Assembly (NCBI GenBank): GCA_029891385.1
Contig: CM057224.1
Span: 372,001-436,000 of the forward strand
Length of the DNA: 64,000 nucleotides
Source of the DNA: Erythroxylum novogranatense
Taxonomy: Eukaryota; Streptophyta; Magnoliopsida; Malpighiales; Erythroxylaceae
Direction of reading: 5' to 3'
A program made the position numbers and the translations under genes. Positions 23,385 to 34,345 of this stretch are shown here, one piece after another. The notes beneath the pieces were generated by a model. The model ran no database searches and had not been told where the DNA came from. It saw nothing but the letters and a program-made list of their open reading frames with translations. Each line of letters begins with the position of its first letter. Positions within the stretch are counted from its first letter, which is position 1.

Positions 23385-23960
23385 ACTTATCAGCATTTTT
23401 TAAGTTAATAACAAAAAGTTACCTTTTTAATTGTCTTAAAAAATCATTAATGCATTTAGTAAATAACTTATTGATTAGCTTATTTAGCCTTAATAAGTTA
23501 ATTTCTAAAAGCTACATAAAAGGAGCTTTTTAGATGATCAGCCAAAATTAATAAATAAAAACTAATTATATCCTATTTTCATAATGTTTGAATTATGATA
23601 TATATCGTGTCATACTATAATTATAGATATTTTAAATTTATTAAATAATAAAATTAATACATATTATACAAAAATATTAATATGATGTAAGTCGCTACAT
23701 CATTTGTATTAATAGAAAATTTAACGTTTGATTATTATTATTATTATTATATATTTTATTAAAGTTATAAATTTAATTTTGTAAAATTAAATATCTAAAT
23801 TTTAAATTCATATAAGAATATTCAACGAAATATTAAAAATATAATATTCACACCCTTATAATTTTTTTAAATCGTGCCTCTCGAAAGTCACTTTATACAT
23901 CAACAGTTAATACTAAACAATTAATTTTACCACACATCTTTATTAAATGGATAATATTAT
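23385..23960 (+). mobile_element. MITE-like repeat, family 1
   Basis: Another copy of the 4017-4795 family. It has AGCTACATAAAAGGAGCT, the CATACTATAATTATAGATAT block, a (TTA)n run at about 23733-23750 and the terminal ATTTTACCACACATCT. The middle is shortened. Confidence 0.55.
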
Positions 23961-24039
23961 CCACTAGTCAAAAATATTAATAGAATCAACTAATAACTAA
24001 TCCGTAAAGGAATCAGCTATCATCAGTAGTTTTAAACAT

Positions 24040-24315
24040 GACCTATCTCTGACAAGTAGGAGTGACCTGATTGGTTTCAACTCCTCACTTAAGGCTCTCA
24101 TTTGTAGAAGGTCTTAAATTTGAGTCACCGAAAAAAGAGGACAAAGGGGAATTTTTCCTGTTGATAATCCTCTAACTTTTTGGGCATACTACTTGATCGG
24201 ATTAATTACTGACGTCTTGCTTCCAACGACAGTGTAAAAGTTGAAGCTATTAGAAAATCAGAAACTGCTGAGAACTTGATACTGAGGAGGATCAATGATC
24301 GATTAGCAGCTGATT
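24040..24315 (+). mobile_element. SINE-like repeat
   Basis: Resembles 36110-36375 block by block: AGTAGGAGTG, CAACTCCTCACTTAAGGC, GTCTTAAATTTGAGTC, GTTGATAATCCT and CTTGATCGGATTAATTA. GTCTTAAATTTGAGTC is close to a pol III B box (GTTCGANTC-like), so a tRNA-derived SINE is the best guess. Its 3' end abuts the LINE that follows. Not verified against any SINE family. Confidence 0.45.
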
Positions 24316-24369
24316 AATTAGTATGTGACAACTCTTTGTATATCAAAATGTATAGGTTACGAAAGAACA

Positions 24370-27289
24370 TGAAGACCCAAGTGCCGGGGGTGGCCACAAA
24401 GTCCCGAACGTGAAGATGAAGAAGGTGGTATGGGAGCGGTCGAGTAAAGTGGGAGAGGAGGGGACCAACTCCCGGGAGCCACGGGTCTAACCAGAATCTC
24501 GTCGTCAAACCATTACCGATCCGCCAAGTAAAGCCGTGAGTCACAATAGGCCACGTCGCACGAATGCTCCTCCACACCATCGAGCCCCCCGATGAAGGAA
24601 GGGAGGGAGGAAGGCGATGCACATCAAAAGCATATTTCCCGGAAAGCACCTGGACCCATAAAACATCAGGAGTGGCGATCAAGGCCCAGCCGAGTTTGGC
24701 CAGGAAGGCGTCGTTCATTTCCCGAATCCTTCTGATACCCAATCCCCCAAGATCTTTGGGCTTACAAACCTCCTCCCAGCTGACAAGGGCACCTTCTTCC
24801 TGTCGTGGGATGATCCCCACAAAAATTGGCGCATGACTCGTTCGAGGGCGTCACATAACCTTCGTGGTAAGCGGACAGTTTGTATCGTGTAATTTGGTAT
24901 AGCCGTTAAGACCGATTGAACCAAAGTGACACGGCCAGCAAAAGATAACGAAGAGGGGGACCAACCGGACAAACGGTTCTGGACAGTGTCAAGAATGTGT
25001 TGATAGGTATGCTTGCTGACACGCTGATGCAGAAGAGGAACCCCAAGGTATCGACCAAGGTCGGAGGTCCTAGGGAAGGCTAACGCGCTACTTAATGATC
25101 GACACGTCGAAGAGGGGACATTTCGAGAGAAAAAACACCTCGATTTGGCTGTGTGCACGCGTTCACCAGACGCATGGCAGAAAGAGTCCAGAATATGATG
25201 AATAACCTGAACCTGATGTATAGAAGCCTCCGAGAAGAGAATGAGGTCATCGACGAAGAATAAGTGAGAAAGGGGGCCCGTTCCTACTCAACTTGACCGG
25301 ACGCCACCGACCTGTGGACACAGCATGTGTGATCGCATGTCCAAGCCGCTCCATACACAACACAAACAGGTAAGGGGAAAGAGGGTCACCCTGCCGAATA
25401 CCTCGAGCGGGATGAAAGGCCTCGCTAAGCGCGCCATTCCAGTTCACTTGAAAGGTGACAGTAGTGATACATTTCATGATGAGAGAAATAAAAGAATCCG
25501 GAAGACCAACCTCTTGAAGGGTAACTCGAATGAAGTCCCAATCGAGTATGTCGTATGCTTTCTCGACGTCCACTTTGATGGCCATGATGCCCTTCTGGCC
25601 AGACTTTTGTCTCATGGAATGGATCACTTCCTGGGTGATGATGATATTATCTGTAATAAGACGGCCAGGCACAAAGCTACACTGGGTCGGACTAACAAGC
25701 GTCGGAAGGAACGGTTTGAGCCGATTGGCTAAAATCTTGGTGAGGGCTTTGTACAGCACAGTGCAAGGAGCGATCGGGCGGAATTGTGAAATAGAAGAGG
25801 GGGAGGGAGTCTTGGGAATAAGGACAAGGATAGTACGGTTAATCCCTGACTCCCAAACTTCATGACGAAAGATACTCTGGAGGAAATGGACCAGGGATGG
25901 GCCGACAGTCTCCCGCTGGGATTGATAAAAAAGAGCAGTGAAGCCGTCAAAGCCGGGAGCTTTATAAGGATTCATGGAAAAAAACGTCGTCTTGATTTCG
26001 TCGGGGCAGAGAGGACTAGAGAGGTCCTCATGCATGTGCTGATGAGGGGAAGGAAAAGCACTAGGAAGAAGGCCAGGGAAGGAGGATTGACTGTCAGGTT
26101 GGTATAATGCCTCCAAATAACGTCGGGCAATGCCGCGTAGAACCTCAGGATCGGTGACGGCTGAACCATTGTCATCAAGGAAAGAATAGTTTTGGGACTG
26201 GCGACGCCGAGTCCGAGTGAGATCATGGTAAAATCGAGTATTACGATCGCCCTGTTCGAGCCATTGACTCCTAGACTTTTGGTGTCAGAAGAGTTCTTCT
26301 TGATAGAGAACGGATCCTAAGTCGGTCCGGAGGGTGGTCTCGAGAGCATGAAGGGATGGGGAGTCGGAGTCCTCAACCAGGTGCTGAAGGCCCTCAAGAC
26401 AGGCCATGAGGCGTCTCTTGCGATGGAAGATATGGCCAAATTCTGTGACATTCCAGTGATGAAGAGTTTCCGAGAAACGATGGAGCGCTCCACTAAAGTC
26501 CGAGGATGTCGGATGCCAGTTATCAGCGACCACCTAGGAAAAAGAAGCGTGGGTGAGCCACGCAGACTGAAAGCGAAAATGACGACTCGTAGGCGGGGGA
26601 GGGCCAGGATCAAGAAAACGAATGAGGAGGAGCCGATGATCCGATTTCAGAAAAGGAAGGTGGGTAAAACAGGTACGGGGGTACGTATAAAGCCAATCAG
26701 GAGAACCAAGAGCCCGATCGAGTCTGGCTCGGATAGTTCCACGCTTCCACGTGTAACGAGGATCGGAAAACCCAAGATTGAGGAGATGACACTGGGACAG
26801 ACAATCCCGAAAGAGAGGATTAACCGTGGGTTGAGCACGGGACCCCCCTCGTTTGTCTTTGCTCTCCAATTTAGCATTGAAGTCTCCACCCACAAGCCAG
26901 GGTAGTGCGATGTGCGGAGCCAGGATGGCCAGATAATGCCAGAGGAATTTTTGTAACGCGTAGGTCGGGCTCGCGTAAATAGCGGTAAATTCAAATGACT
27001 GGTGTCCCCACTGCACTATAGCATGAATAAACTGGCGTTCAGCAAGACGGACGCGAACATCAATAGTCTCCGTCCAGAGAAGCCATATCCCCCCGGAGTA
27101 GCCCGTGGCCTCAACTCGGAAGGATTTACTAAAGCCCAGAGAGCGAATAACTTTCATGGCTCGATCGCCGCTAATACGGGGCTCTATTAAGACCACAATC
27201 TAAGGTCTATGAAGGCGAATAAAGTTCTTTAAGATGGGCTTGAAGGTCCGCCCTCCAGCCCCTTGACAATTCCAGATAAAGATGGTCAT
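24370..27289 (-). pseudogene. LINE ORF2, 5' part (endonuclease and reverse transcriptase)
   Basis: Starts at ATG 27289 (MTIFIWNCQGAGG), the usual start of a plant L1 endonuclease, 26 bp past the end of the ORF1 frame. An in-frame TAG follows within about 100 bp, after IRLHRP. The endonuclease continues with GGIWLLW and GGDFNAKL. The reverse transcriptase covers about 26116-25000 (PYKAPGFDGFTALF, RPIAPCTVLYKALTKILANR, GIRQGDPLSPYLFVLCME), with the catalytic FVDD at about 25255. Frameshifts lie near 25280, 24780 and 26280. The frame ends after the motif WRIGNGLTTRFWLDPWLP near 24370, where the inversion junction cuts ORF2. Confidence 0.85.
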
Positions 27290-27314
27290 AAAAACGAGGA
27301 AAGCAAAGAGGTAC

Positions 27315-29155
27315 CTAAAACGAGCTGGTCGAAGCCGTATCCGCGTGCCCAGGCCGATCTAGACTCGGAAGGGTCGCTGGAACAGAAGCTGGATCCGCCA
27401 TAGGCGAGTCAGGATGCTCAGGCATAACTCCTTCGGGCTGAGGCTCGGAGTTGGGGTCGGGAGGGCGGGATGCGGTAGCCACGAGGAGAGGTTGGGAGGG
27501 CGTCGAGTCCATAAGACCCTGAGGGTCGGGGGGATCCTCATCCATTGCCCCAGTACCAAGGCCCGTGAGGCTAGGTATAGGGATGGATGGATCCGGGGAA
27601 ATGAGGGCGTCGTGCGATGGTAAGGAAATGGCTACATGCGCCGAGCTGGACCGGGGGGAGCTCAAGCCCGGGGGAGTGGGTTGCGGCAGCTGGATGCTGG
27701 GAGGAGGCAGGCCCACGGTGGAGGAGGCCTGTGGAGGAGGAAAGGAGGATGGGCCTACGCTGGAGGAGGGCTGGGAAGGGTGTGAGGTAGCTGGGCCCGT
27801 GGAGGAGGCTGGATCCAATGGGGAGACCAAAGGTGTGGAAGGGTGGAGCTGTGGGCCAGGCGGGGAAGGGGAGCCCAAGGCACCCCCAAAGTAGCTGCAA
27901 ACAGCGTCGTGTCAAGGGGCTTCGGAAGGCTTCGAGAAGCTGCGAGGGCCGCGCTTCTCTTCAGTTTACCGTCCCTTCTGGACTGCTTGCGTAAGGAGGA
28001 ACTGGGAGGAGTGGTAGAGATGGAAGAAGCGAGGTCAACAAGGGAGCTTGGGGAAAGAGCCGGTGGAGGGAGGGTCGGTGATGCGTCGTTCGGCCCCTCG
28101 GGGGAGAGAGTCGTGAAGCGCGAGCCTTTGGAGCCACCAGTCTGCGCCTGTGGTGGGCTAGGTCTGCGCGAGCCGACGGGGGAAGGAGGAGGGCGGCGTG
28201 CCCGGCGTTCCACTTGCATCCAGGGACCGAAGGGTTCCGATGGAGGAGTACTGGTGGGGGGATCGACTCGTGGGGTAACGGAGGTAGTCGGGGGGCATTC
28301 GTCAGAGGACGTCGTCGGTGCGCTAGGGGGCTCAGGCCGCGATGGGCAAGCGGGGGTACCATGCCCGACCTGACCACAATGGAAGCAAATCTGGGGAAGT
28401 CCCTCGTAGGCCACCCGAATGACTTCCCCATCGAGATCCACTATCGAGCGAAGAGGAGCACTTAGGTCCAGGGTGACCGCAACCCTCGCGAAGCGCCCGC
28501 GGTAAGTCTGTTGGGTATTGTGGTCAATCTTTACTGTTTTCCCTATTAGATTCCCTAATGCAGTGAGAATGGAGGGATGGTATCTGGCTATTGGGAGGTC
28601 GGGGAAGCGGACCCAGGCTACTACATGGGTGACTCGACCGGAGGAGGGACGGAACGCCGGAGTCCAAGGTTGGACCGAAAGGACGTGGCCGGCAACAACC
28701 CATGGACCCTGCATCAGTGAGTGAATATAATCCCGTTCCTCCTTAAAATTGATCAGGTAAAAGTCATTCTCTAAATCCACAATCTTCAGGGGACCAGAGG
28801 GATGCCACAAGGTTTGAAGACGATCACGGAGCATACTGAAGCCCATCTTGCGTCCCAAAAGTTTGAGGACAACCGCGTGAGTCCAGACCTGATCAAGTTT
28901 GTCGCGAAAGGTAGGAGAGAGTTCGATGCCCAGCCCATGTGGACCTTGAACAATGTTGAGGTCTCCCTCTTCCAGTTCAATGGGTGTATCATCGGGCCAA
29001 TTGAGGTCGAGAGCAGGGGTAGCTGGATTGGAAGGGCCAGAAACGATCGCACTATAGCTGACTGGAGGTTGAGTGACCGGTGGGTCAATGGGGGGAGGGT
29101 CTTCCTCCCTGTCTCGCAACCGAACTTTCTTGGTCGTATGGGCATTGGACTCCAT
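27315..29155 (-). pseudogene. LINE ORF1 (DUF4283-type RNA-binding protein with zinc knuckle)
   Basis: ATG at 29155 opens a frame of about 466 codons that runs to 27755; the fitting frame then shifts by one near a C run at about 27885 and continues to 27315. The N-terminal half contains a DUF4283-like domain (LLGRKMGFSMLRDRLQTLW, then DYIHSLMQGPWVV). A CCHC knuckle, CFHCGQVGHGTPAC, follows at about residue 260. The C-terminal half is Pro/Ser-rich. This is the nucleic-acid-binding protein typical of plant L1 elements. The shift makes the product truncated. Confidence 0.8.
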
Positions 29156-29284
29156 TACAGGGAGCAAGTGTAGGACGAGGAGGGAAGCGGTGGTCGGAAA
29201 GCGAAGGTACTGTGGCAGACAGATCGTGTGTGCTGTAGCAAAAACGGTCGCATGTACTGTAGCAGTTCAAAGTTTGATAGCTTT

Positions 29285-30393
29285 CTTGTATCTTGACAGT
29301 CCTCCCTACCTATCTCTCCCCTACGCTTTGCAGGACCATTGCCGGCATTTTCCCCCCCTCACCGGTACAGGGCCCGGACAGGATTATCTGGGGTACTTCC
29401 CATCATGGTCAATACACTGTTGCCTCTTTCTACGCCATGATTCTGGGGCACGCGGCTGAAGCCTCCCATGGGGTCTGGCGGGCCATTTGGCAATGGCCAG
29501 ACCCTCAGCGGGTCCGTACCTTTTTATGACTGCTCGCTAAGGACCGCTTACTGAGTAATCAGCACCGGGTGCACCGGCACCTCACCACCGATGGTTCTTG
29601 TCCGCACTGCTCCCGCGAGGAATCCTCTCTTCATGTGGTTAGGGACTGTTCTCTCGCTCATCGAGTTTGGGCCGCTTTCTTTCCGGATCTCATCACCTCA
29701 CCGACCTTCTAGCTTCCTACCAGTGATTGGTTTCTAGCCAACCTCCAGCAGCATCGGCGTGTGCAGGGTCGGGATTGGGCTCTTTGTTTTGGTTTGATCT
29801 GCTGGTTCCTCTGGACGTGGAGGAACAAGTCTATTTTCGATACTTCTTTTGTGCGACCCACCTCACCCTCTTTTATTATTTTGTCTTTTGCAGATCAGGT
29901 TCAACAGGCTGCGGCGAGGCATATCCTGGCTCCCCCCGGCCTCCGTCCCCGTCAGGCACACCTCGTCGATTGGAGTCGGCCGCAAGTCGGCTGGGTGAAA
30001 CTGAACACCGATGGAGCTTGCCATCGTACCCAGTTCGTGGCAACCTCCGGGGGACTCATCCGCGATAGTGACGACACTTGGCACGGGGGTTTCTCTCAAA
30101 ATATAGGATGGTGTACGGTGTTGTCCGCAGAACTCTGGGCGGTCTACACCGGTCTCTCGATGGCTTGGGAGTTGGGCTTTCGTTGGATTGAGTTGGAAGT
30201 AGACTCACTGGGGCTCCAGCAATTCCTCTCTTCTGTTTCTTCCCGTTCCCAGTCGAGTAACTCTTTGGTCCTGGATATTCAAGAAGCGCTTAGCAAACCC
30301 AGTGCATTGTTCATCGTCACATCTATCGATAGAAAGACAGATGTGACGGACGGCCACGCCAGCGATTCATTCCGCCTTAGTGTCCTTTTTTGA
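29285..30393 (+). pseudogene. LINE ORF2, 3' part (zinc-binding and RNase H domains)
   Basis: Continues ORF2 on the opposite strand. A zf-RVT-like region (VWRAIWQWPDPQRVRTF, HCSREESSLHVVRDC) contains stops at 29527 and about 29710. From 29761 a 210-codon frame encodes an RNase HI domain: LNTDGACHR (Asp), SAELWAVYTGL (Glu) and LEVDSLGLQQF (Asp), so the D-E-D triad is visible. RNase H at the end of ORF2 is known from some plant L1 lineages. It ends at 30393 and is followed by the 3' UTR. Confidence 0.8.
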
Positions 30394-30510
30394 TGTACCA
30401 CCTATTGGATGTCACAATATCCTGATAGAGGATATGTCGGGGATCTGTTTCTCCAGACTAACTTTGTAATTGTTGTACTCTTATTTTCCCTTTATATATA
30501 TATATATATA

Positions 30511-31378
30511 TAAAAAGAATATGAATTTTAAAATTCTAGAGTTACCTTCTCTAAAACTCTTAGGACGGGGATTTAGGGGTCCAGTAAAAGTCCTATCTCT
30601 GCTTTCACGTCACTTCAATGAGAATATCTTTTCCTGTAATACGCCACCTTCTGTCTCACTCTTCATTAATGTTGGAAAGGACGACGAAGTTGTCCTGTAA
30701 ATGTAAAGAGGCCATGTATGATACGTAGAAATTGCAAGTGACAAAGTTGATTCAATTAACATTTATAAGTTTAACGGATCTCTAGTATTGATCTGTTATT
30801 TTTTGAATAAATAGTTAATTATCTAATAAAATTAAGAAATCTCACATATAAATTAGGATTTGAGTCCGATGAATTTATCTTTTAGAAATAAAACAAAATT
30901 TTATGTTATAAATTGAATTTGTTTTAATTAATTAAATTCGAGTTAGTTGAATTTTAGTTTAAATACATGCTTAATTTGAATAACTCGAACCTATCTAAAC
31001 CAATTTGATAAAATAATATCATTTCAAGCTTAGGATCATATTTTTAAGATTAATGGTGTGATGTATACCTTAACGTTTTATAAATTTTTATAAAATATTA
31101 AGGTAATTTTTATCTTAATTTAATATTTAAAAGATTAATTTTAAGATAAAATTAATACTTGATTAGTCTAAACTATTTAATTGTGATATAATATATTAAG
31201 AACTTAACTTAAAGAACAACAAAAGAATATCTATAATAGTATTTAAAAGTCCAACTTCAAGACGTGATTATTGGAAACAACAAGCAATGGATGAGTATGC
31301 TCCTCGTGGAAAGGAGAGGCCACTAGTCTTGGTCAGAAACAATATGATTTTCCTGGATGATTCACTCCACGCTTCACT
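30511..31378. other. Spacer between LINE and NIMIN gene
   Basis: AT-rich, with no recognised coding sequence or repeat family. An open frame at 30470-30700 begins inside the LINE tail and has no protein features. Confidence 0.4.
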
Positions 31379-31448
31379 CGTCATCTACGTGACGTATCCC
31401 TTCATCGTCACTCACCGTCAACAACCCTATTGCCGCCTTTCAATGACG
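31379..31448 (+). promoter_or_regulatory. Cluster of five TGACG (as-1-type) motifs
   Basis: TGACG cores occur at 31390-31394 and 31444-31448 on the plus strand and at 31379-31383, 31406-31410 and 31416-31420 on the minus strand (as CGTCA). That makes five in 70 bp, about 110-180 bp before the NIMIN-like ATG. The first pair is inverted with centres 11 bp apart, close to the classical as-1 spacing. TGA bZIP factors bind such boxes in salicylate-responsive promoters, including NIMIN promoters. A TATA-like (TA)n run lies at 31489-31498. Confidence 0.65.
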
Positions 31449-31560
31449 TAAATCTAGTCCCCAACAACACTCACCTACATCTTTAATATATATATATATG
31501 TGTCATTTCTCTTCCACTACACCGCAATATATCTGACCAAAACCAAAAAACCTTTTCTCC

Positions 31561-31869
31561 ATGGAGGGAGAGAAAAGGAAGCTGGGAGACGTCGGCGAGA
31601 TGGAGGGCAAGAAGTTGAGGGAAGCAGACGAGGGAGCGACGGAGGAGGAGGTGGACGAGTTTTTCGCTATAATTAGGAGGATACATGTGGCGGTGAAGTA
31701 CTTTGAGAATAGTATGGGAGGCAAGAAGTGGAGAGAGTCGTTTGAGAAAGAGGGTTTTAAGGAAGTTAATGGCGGGGTTGATGGCGAGAAGAAAGAGGAC
31801 GTGTCTGTGGATGAGAACTCGGGTTTTGATCTGAACTTGGTTCCACAATCAAAAGAGGACCATCTGTAA
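31561..31869 (+). CDS. NIM1/NPR1-interacting protein, NIMIN-2-like
   Basis: Intronless, 102 aa. The N-terminus is Lys/Glu-rich (KRKL). A conserved core, EEEVDEFFAIIRRIHVAVKY (about residues 28-47), matches remembered NIMIN-2/NRR proteins (EEEVDEFFKILRR). The C-terminus has an EAR-type repression motif, DLNLVP, at 90-95. NIMIN proteins bind NPR1 in the nucleus and dampen salicylate-induced PR gene expression; EAR motifs recruit TOPLESS-type corepressors. The upstream TGACG cluster fits salicylate induction through TGA factors. The start is the first ATG of the frame, about 60-70 bp after the TATA-like run. NRR-like naming is an alternative within the same family. Confidence 0.85.
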   Translation: MEGEKRKLGDVGEMEGKKLREADEGATEEEVDEFFAIIRRIHVAVKYFENSMGGKKWRESFEKEGFKEVNGGVDGEKKEDVSVDENSGFDLNLVPQSKEDHL

Positions 31870-33644
31870 CTCAACATGTGTCTGAATAACTTAAAAAGTT
31901 TGTTTAACGTTTTTTAGCTTTTAATGTTCCAGGTTCATGTGAGATATGCAGTAGTGCAAATGGACATGAAAGATGAGTTGGAGGTTTCTACTGATCCTAG
32001 GTTTTTTCACAAGACACAGGATAGAGCTAGCTTTCCTTGTTTTTCCGATCCAATGACTTAGTTCCCAGTTTGTTGTAACGATGAAACTTACCTTCATCCA
32101 AATATAAAGATCAGTTTTATTTTGTATTATCCATCGACAAAGGTGCTCAAGATCTTTATGTATGAACACTGAAGCATCTTTGTATTTGGGTACTTATAGT
32201 AATAAACCCCATTTCTTTGCATTTGGTTACAGACCTTTTTAAATTTTCAGAAAAAAAAAAAAGAAGAAACGTGAAATGTCCTGTGTGTTTGCACGTTTCA
32301 TGTTCATTAGTCTGTCTGGTCTTAGCAACCAGGAATGACTCAGCTTGGAGGAGGAAGAAAACTAGTGCTTACAGACCTACCTACCCTAAGCCATGCTTTT
32401 CAAAATTAGGCTCTCATGACCGGACCTGACCAAATGTCAGAGTTGCATATGTTTGTTGAATACTGACATTGACTAACATCTGAGAAGGTGCTGTTTATGT
32501 ATACTTTTCTAAATTTTGTGGAGTGAGCCATATTGGGAAGTTTCAACAATAAGCAACATTATTTTTATATAAATAAGCTGTTTAGACCCACATTTAATAT
32601 AATATAATAATATTATAAAATAATTAATAAACTTTGAAATTAATAAAAAGAAAATGATTTGTTTTGATATATACTTATATCTTGTTATTTTAGTTATTGT
32701 GAAGTTTAATATTTTAATATTTATGTTTATTTTCAATTTAATGGTAAAGATGAGTTAATTGTGATGTAATGAGAATTATTAATTTATTATGTAGTTAAAT
32801 TTGAATATTATTTGATATTTTAATCATATGTTTATAAGAGTTAGTAGGGATTCAGGTGTATTGTGCCTCTCAAGATTTAAAAAATAATTTTTTTAAATTA
32901 ATATATATATATAAAGGACGAAATTATTTACTACTGACCTTTCCAAAATTTAAAAATTAAATATTTAGACATTTCTATTTTAAATTTTTAGTTTCGTCAC
33001 TAGTTAAGATGATTATATAATTTTATAAGAAATATATTTTATATAAAATATAGAGTTGATATTAATATAAAATTTCAGTGAAAAAATTGTAAACTTATTT
33101 TATTATCAGTACTAAATAACTAAATATTATTCCGTATTTAAATTATATTTTTTATAATATAAAAGGTTATAATTTGTAAAAAGACAGAAAAGGTGAAGTT
33201 TGATGCACTTGGAACATAGAGACTGATTTTGGGTACCCATAGATTTAGGTCCAAAAATAGCTAACGTATACTTGCGGCCCAGAGAAGACGTTTCTGTAAG
33301 CAGGGAGCAGACTTGGCAACTGGCCCAGTTTTTCATTTATTATTTCCTGAACCCGAGCTAAAACTCAACCCGACCCGAATCATTGATTGAGTTGTGTTGT
33401 GTTCGAAAATAACTATTCACCACCATATAAAATAAGGTTGCTTTGTATGTGAAAAAAATAACTCAAAAATACCCGAACCAATACTTGAAACGAGGGTCCG
33501 AACCTAACTCAATTTTCAAGTTTTTTTGTTGTTGTTGTTGTTGTTTTTATAACTTATAACATATCAAGGCTATATTTAATTAGGTTTATATCAGTAGAAT
33601 TTTGTTAGTAAAATTTTTTAGATTTTTTAATAAGAACTTTAAAA
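31870..33644. other. NIMIN 3' flank and AT-rich spacer
   Basis: The first 300-500 bp look like transcribed 3' flank with lower AT content. The rest is AT-rich without recognised genes. A (GTT)n microsatellite lies at about 33527-33545. Confidence 0.4.
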
Positions 33645-34345
33645 AAACTAGTTGATTGTTTGGCAATCAGTTAAAAAGAAATTTTAAAAGAGTTTTATAC
33701 AAGAACTATTTAGCAACATAAAAATAAAAATATTTTAATTTTAACTATATTTTATTTTATAATAAAAATTATTTATGCACATAAATATTATTTAAAGTAT
33801 ATTAAATAATATGCAAAGTAAAATATATTAATTATTAAATAATTTTAAATCATATAAAACATAAATAAAAATATATCTAACCTAATCTTTTATATGGATT
33901 ATAATATAAGTAAAATTAATATCAAAATAAATATTACACGATATAAAAATATCAAATAATATTATATAAGTCTCAAAATAAATATTCAAGTTAAATAAAC
34001 AGTTAAATACATAATAAATTATACATTTTATTGTAATAAAAAAGATTGGTTTGCAAGATAAACGTGAAGAGAATTTTATAGGTAGTATGAGAATTAAATA
34101 TAAAACATAAAGACAAAATGACTAAAAATATACTCATTAATTAAACTGAAAATTTTATCCTAACAAGTCATTTAAGAGGCTCTTTGAGAAATTCCAAATA
34201 TGAATTTATCACAAAGTTATATTTTAGTTGTCAAAAAGTTATATCTATTAAAAAAGAGCATTTTTTTTTATAATCAAACACCTTTTTTTAAGGCTTTTGT
34301 GGTGAAGAAAATTGCTTATTGACTTTCTAAAGTCTTATCCAAACA
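33645..34345 (-). mobile_element. MITE-like repeat, family 2
   Basis: Reverse-strand copy of the element at 21985-22860. On the plus strand it begins GTTGATTGTTTGGCAATCAG and ends near AATCAAACACCTTTTTTTAAGGC, with AAGAGGCTCTTTGAGAAATT inside. The flank TTGACTTTCTAAAGTC at about 34320 also matches 21950-21985 read in reverse. Confidence 0.55.

Larger units (their letters stand above)
24320..30510. mobile_element. L1-type LINE with inverted 5' portion
   Basis: A GC-rich non-LTR element inside AT-rich DNA. From about 29280 down to about 24370 it reads on the minus strand: 5' UTR, ORF1 (zinc knuckle), then ORF2 with endonuclease and reverse transcriptase. From about 29285 to 30510 it reads on the plus strand and continues ORF2 (zinc-binding end, RNase H), then a 3' UTR and a tail that runs into (TA)n with a few As. 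The minus part stops in ORF2 just where the plus part begins, so together they make one near-complete element with an inverted 5' segment. That is the arrangement produced by twin priming. Flanking target duplications were not identified. Frameshifts and stops show it is inactive. Confidence 0.85.

Noticed and set aside
27359..29270. Long plus-strand frames in the GC-rich LINE
   Set aside because: Products of high GC; the minus-strand ORF1 with its zinc knuckle explains the region.
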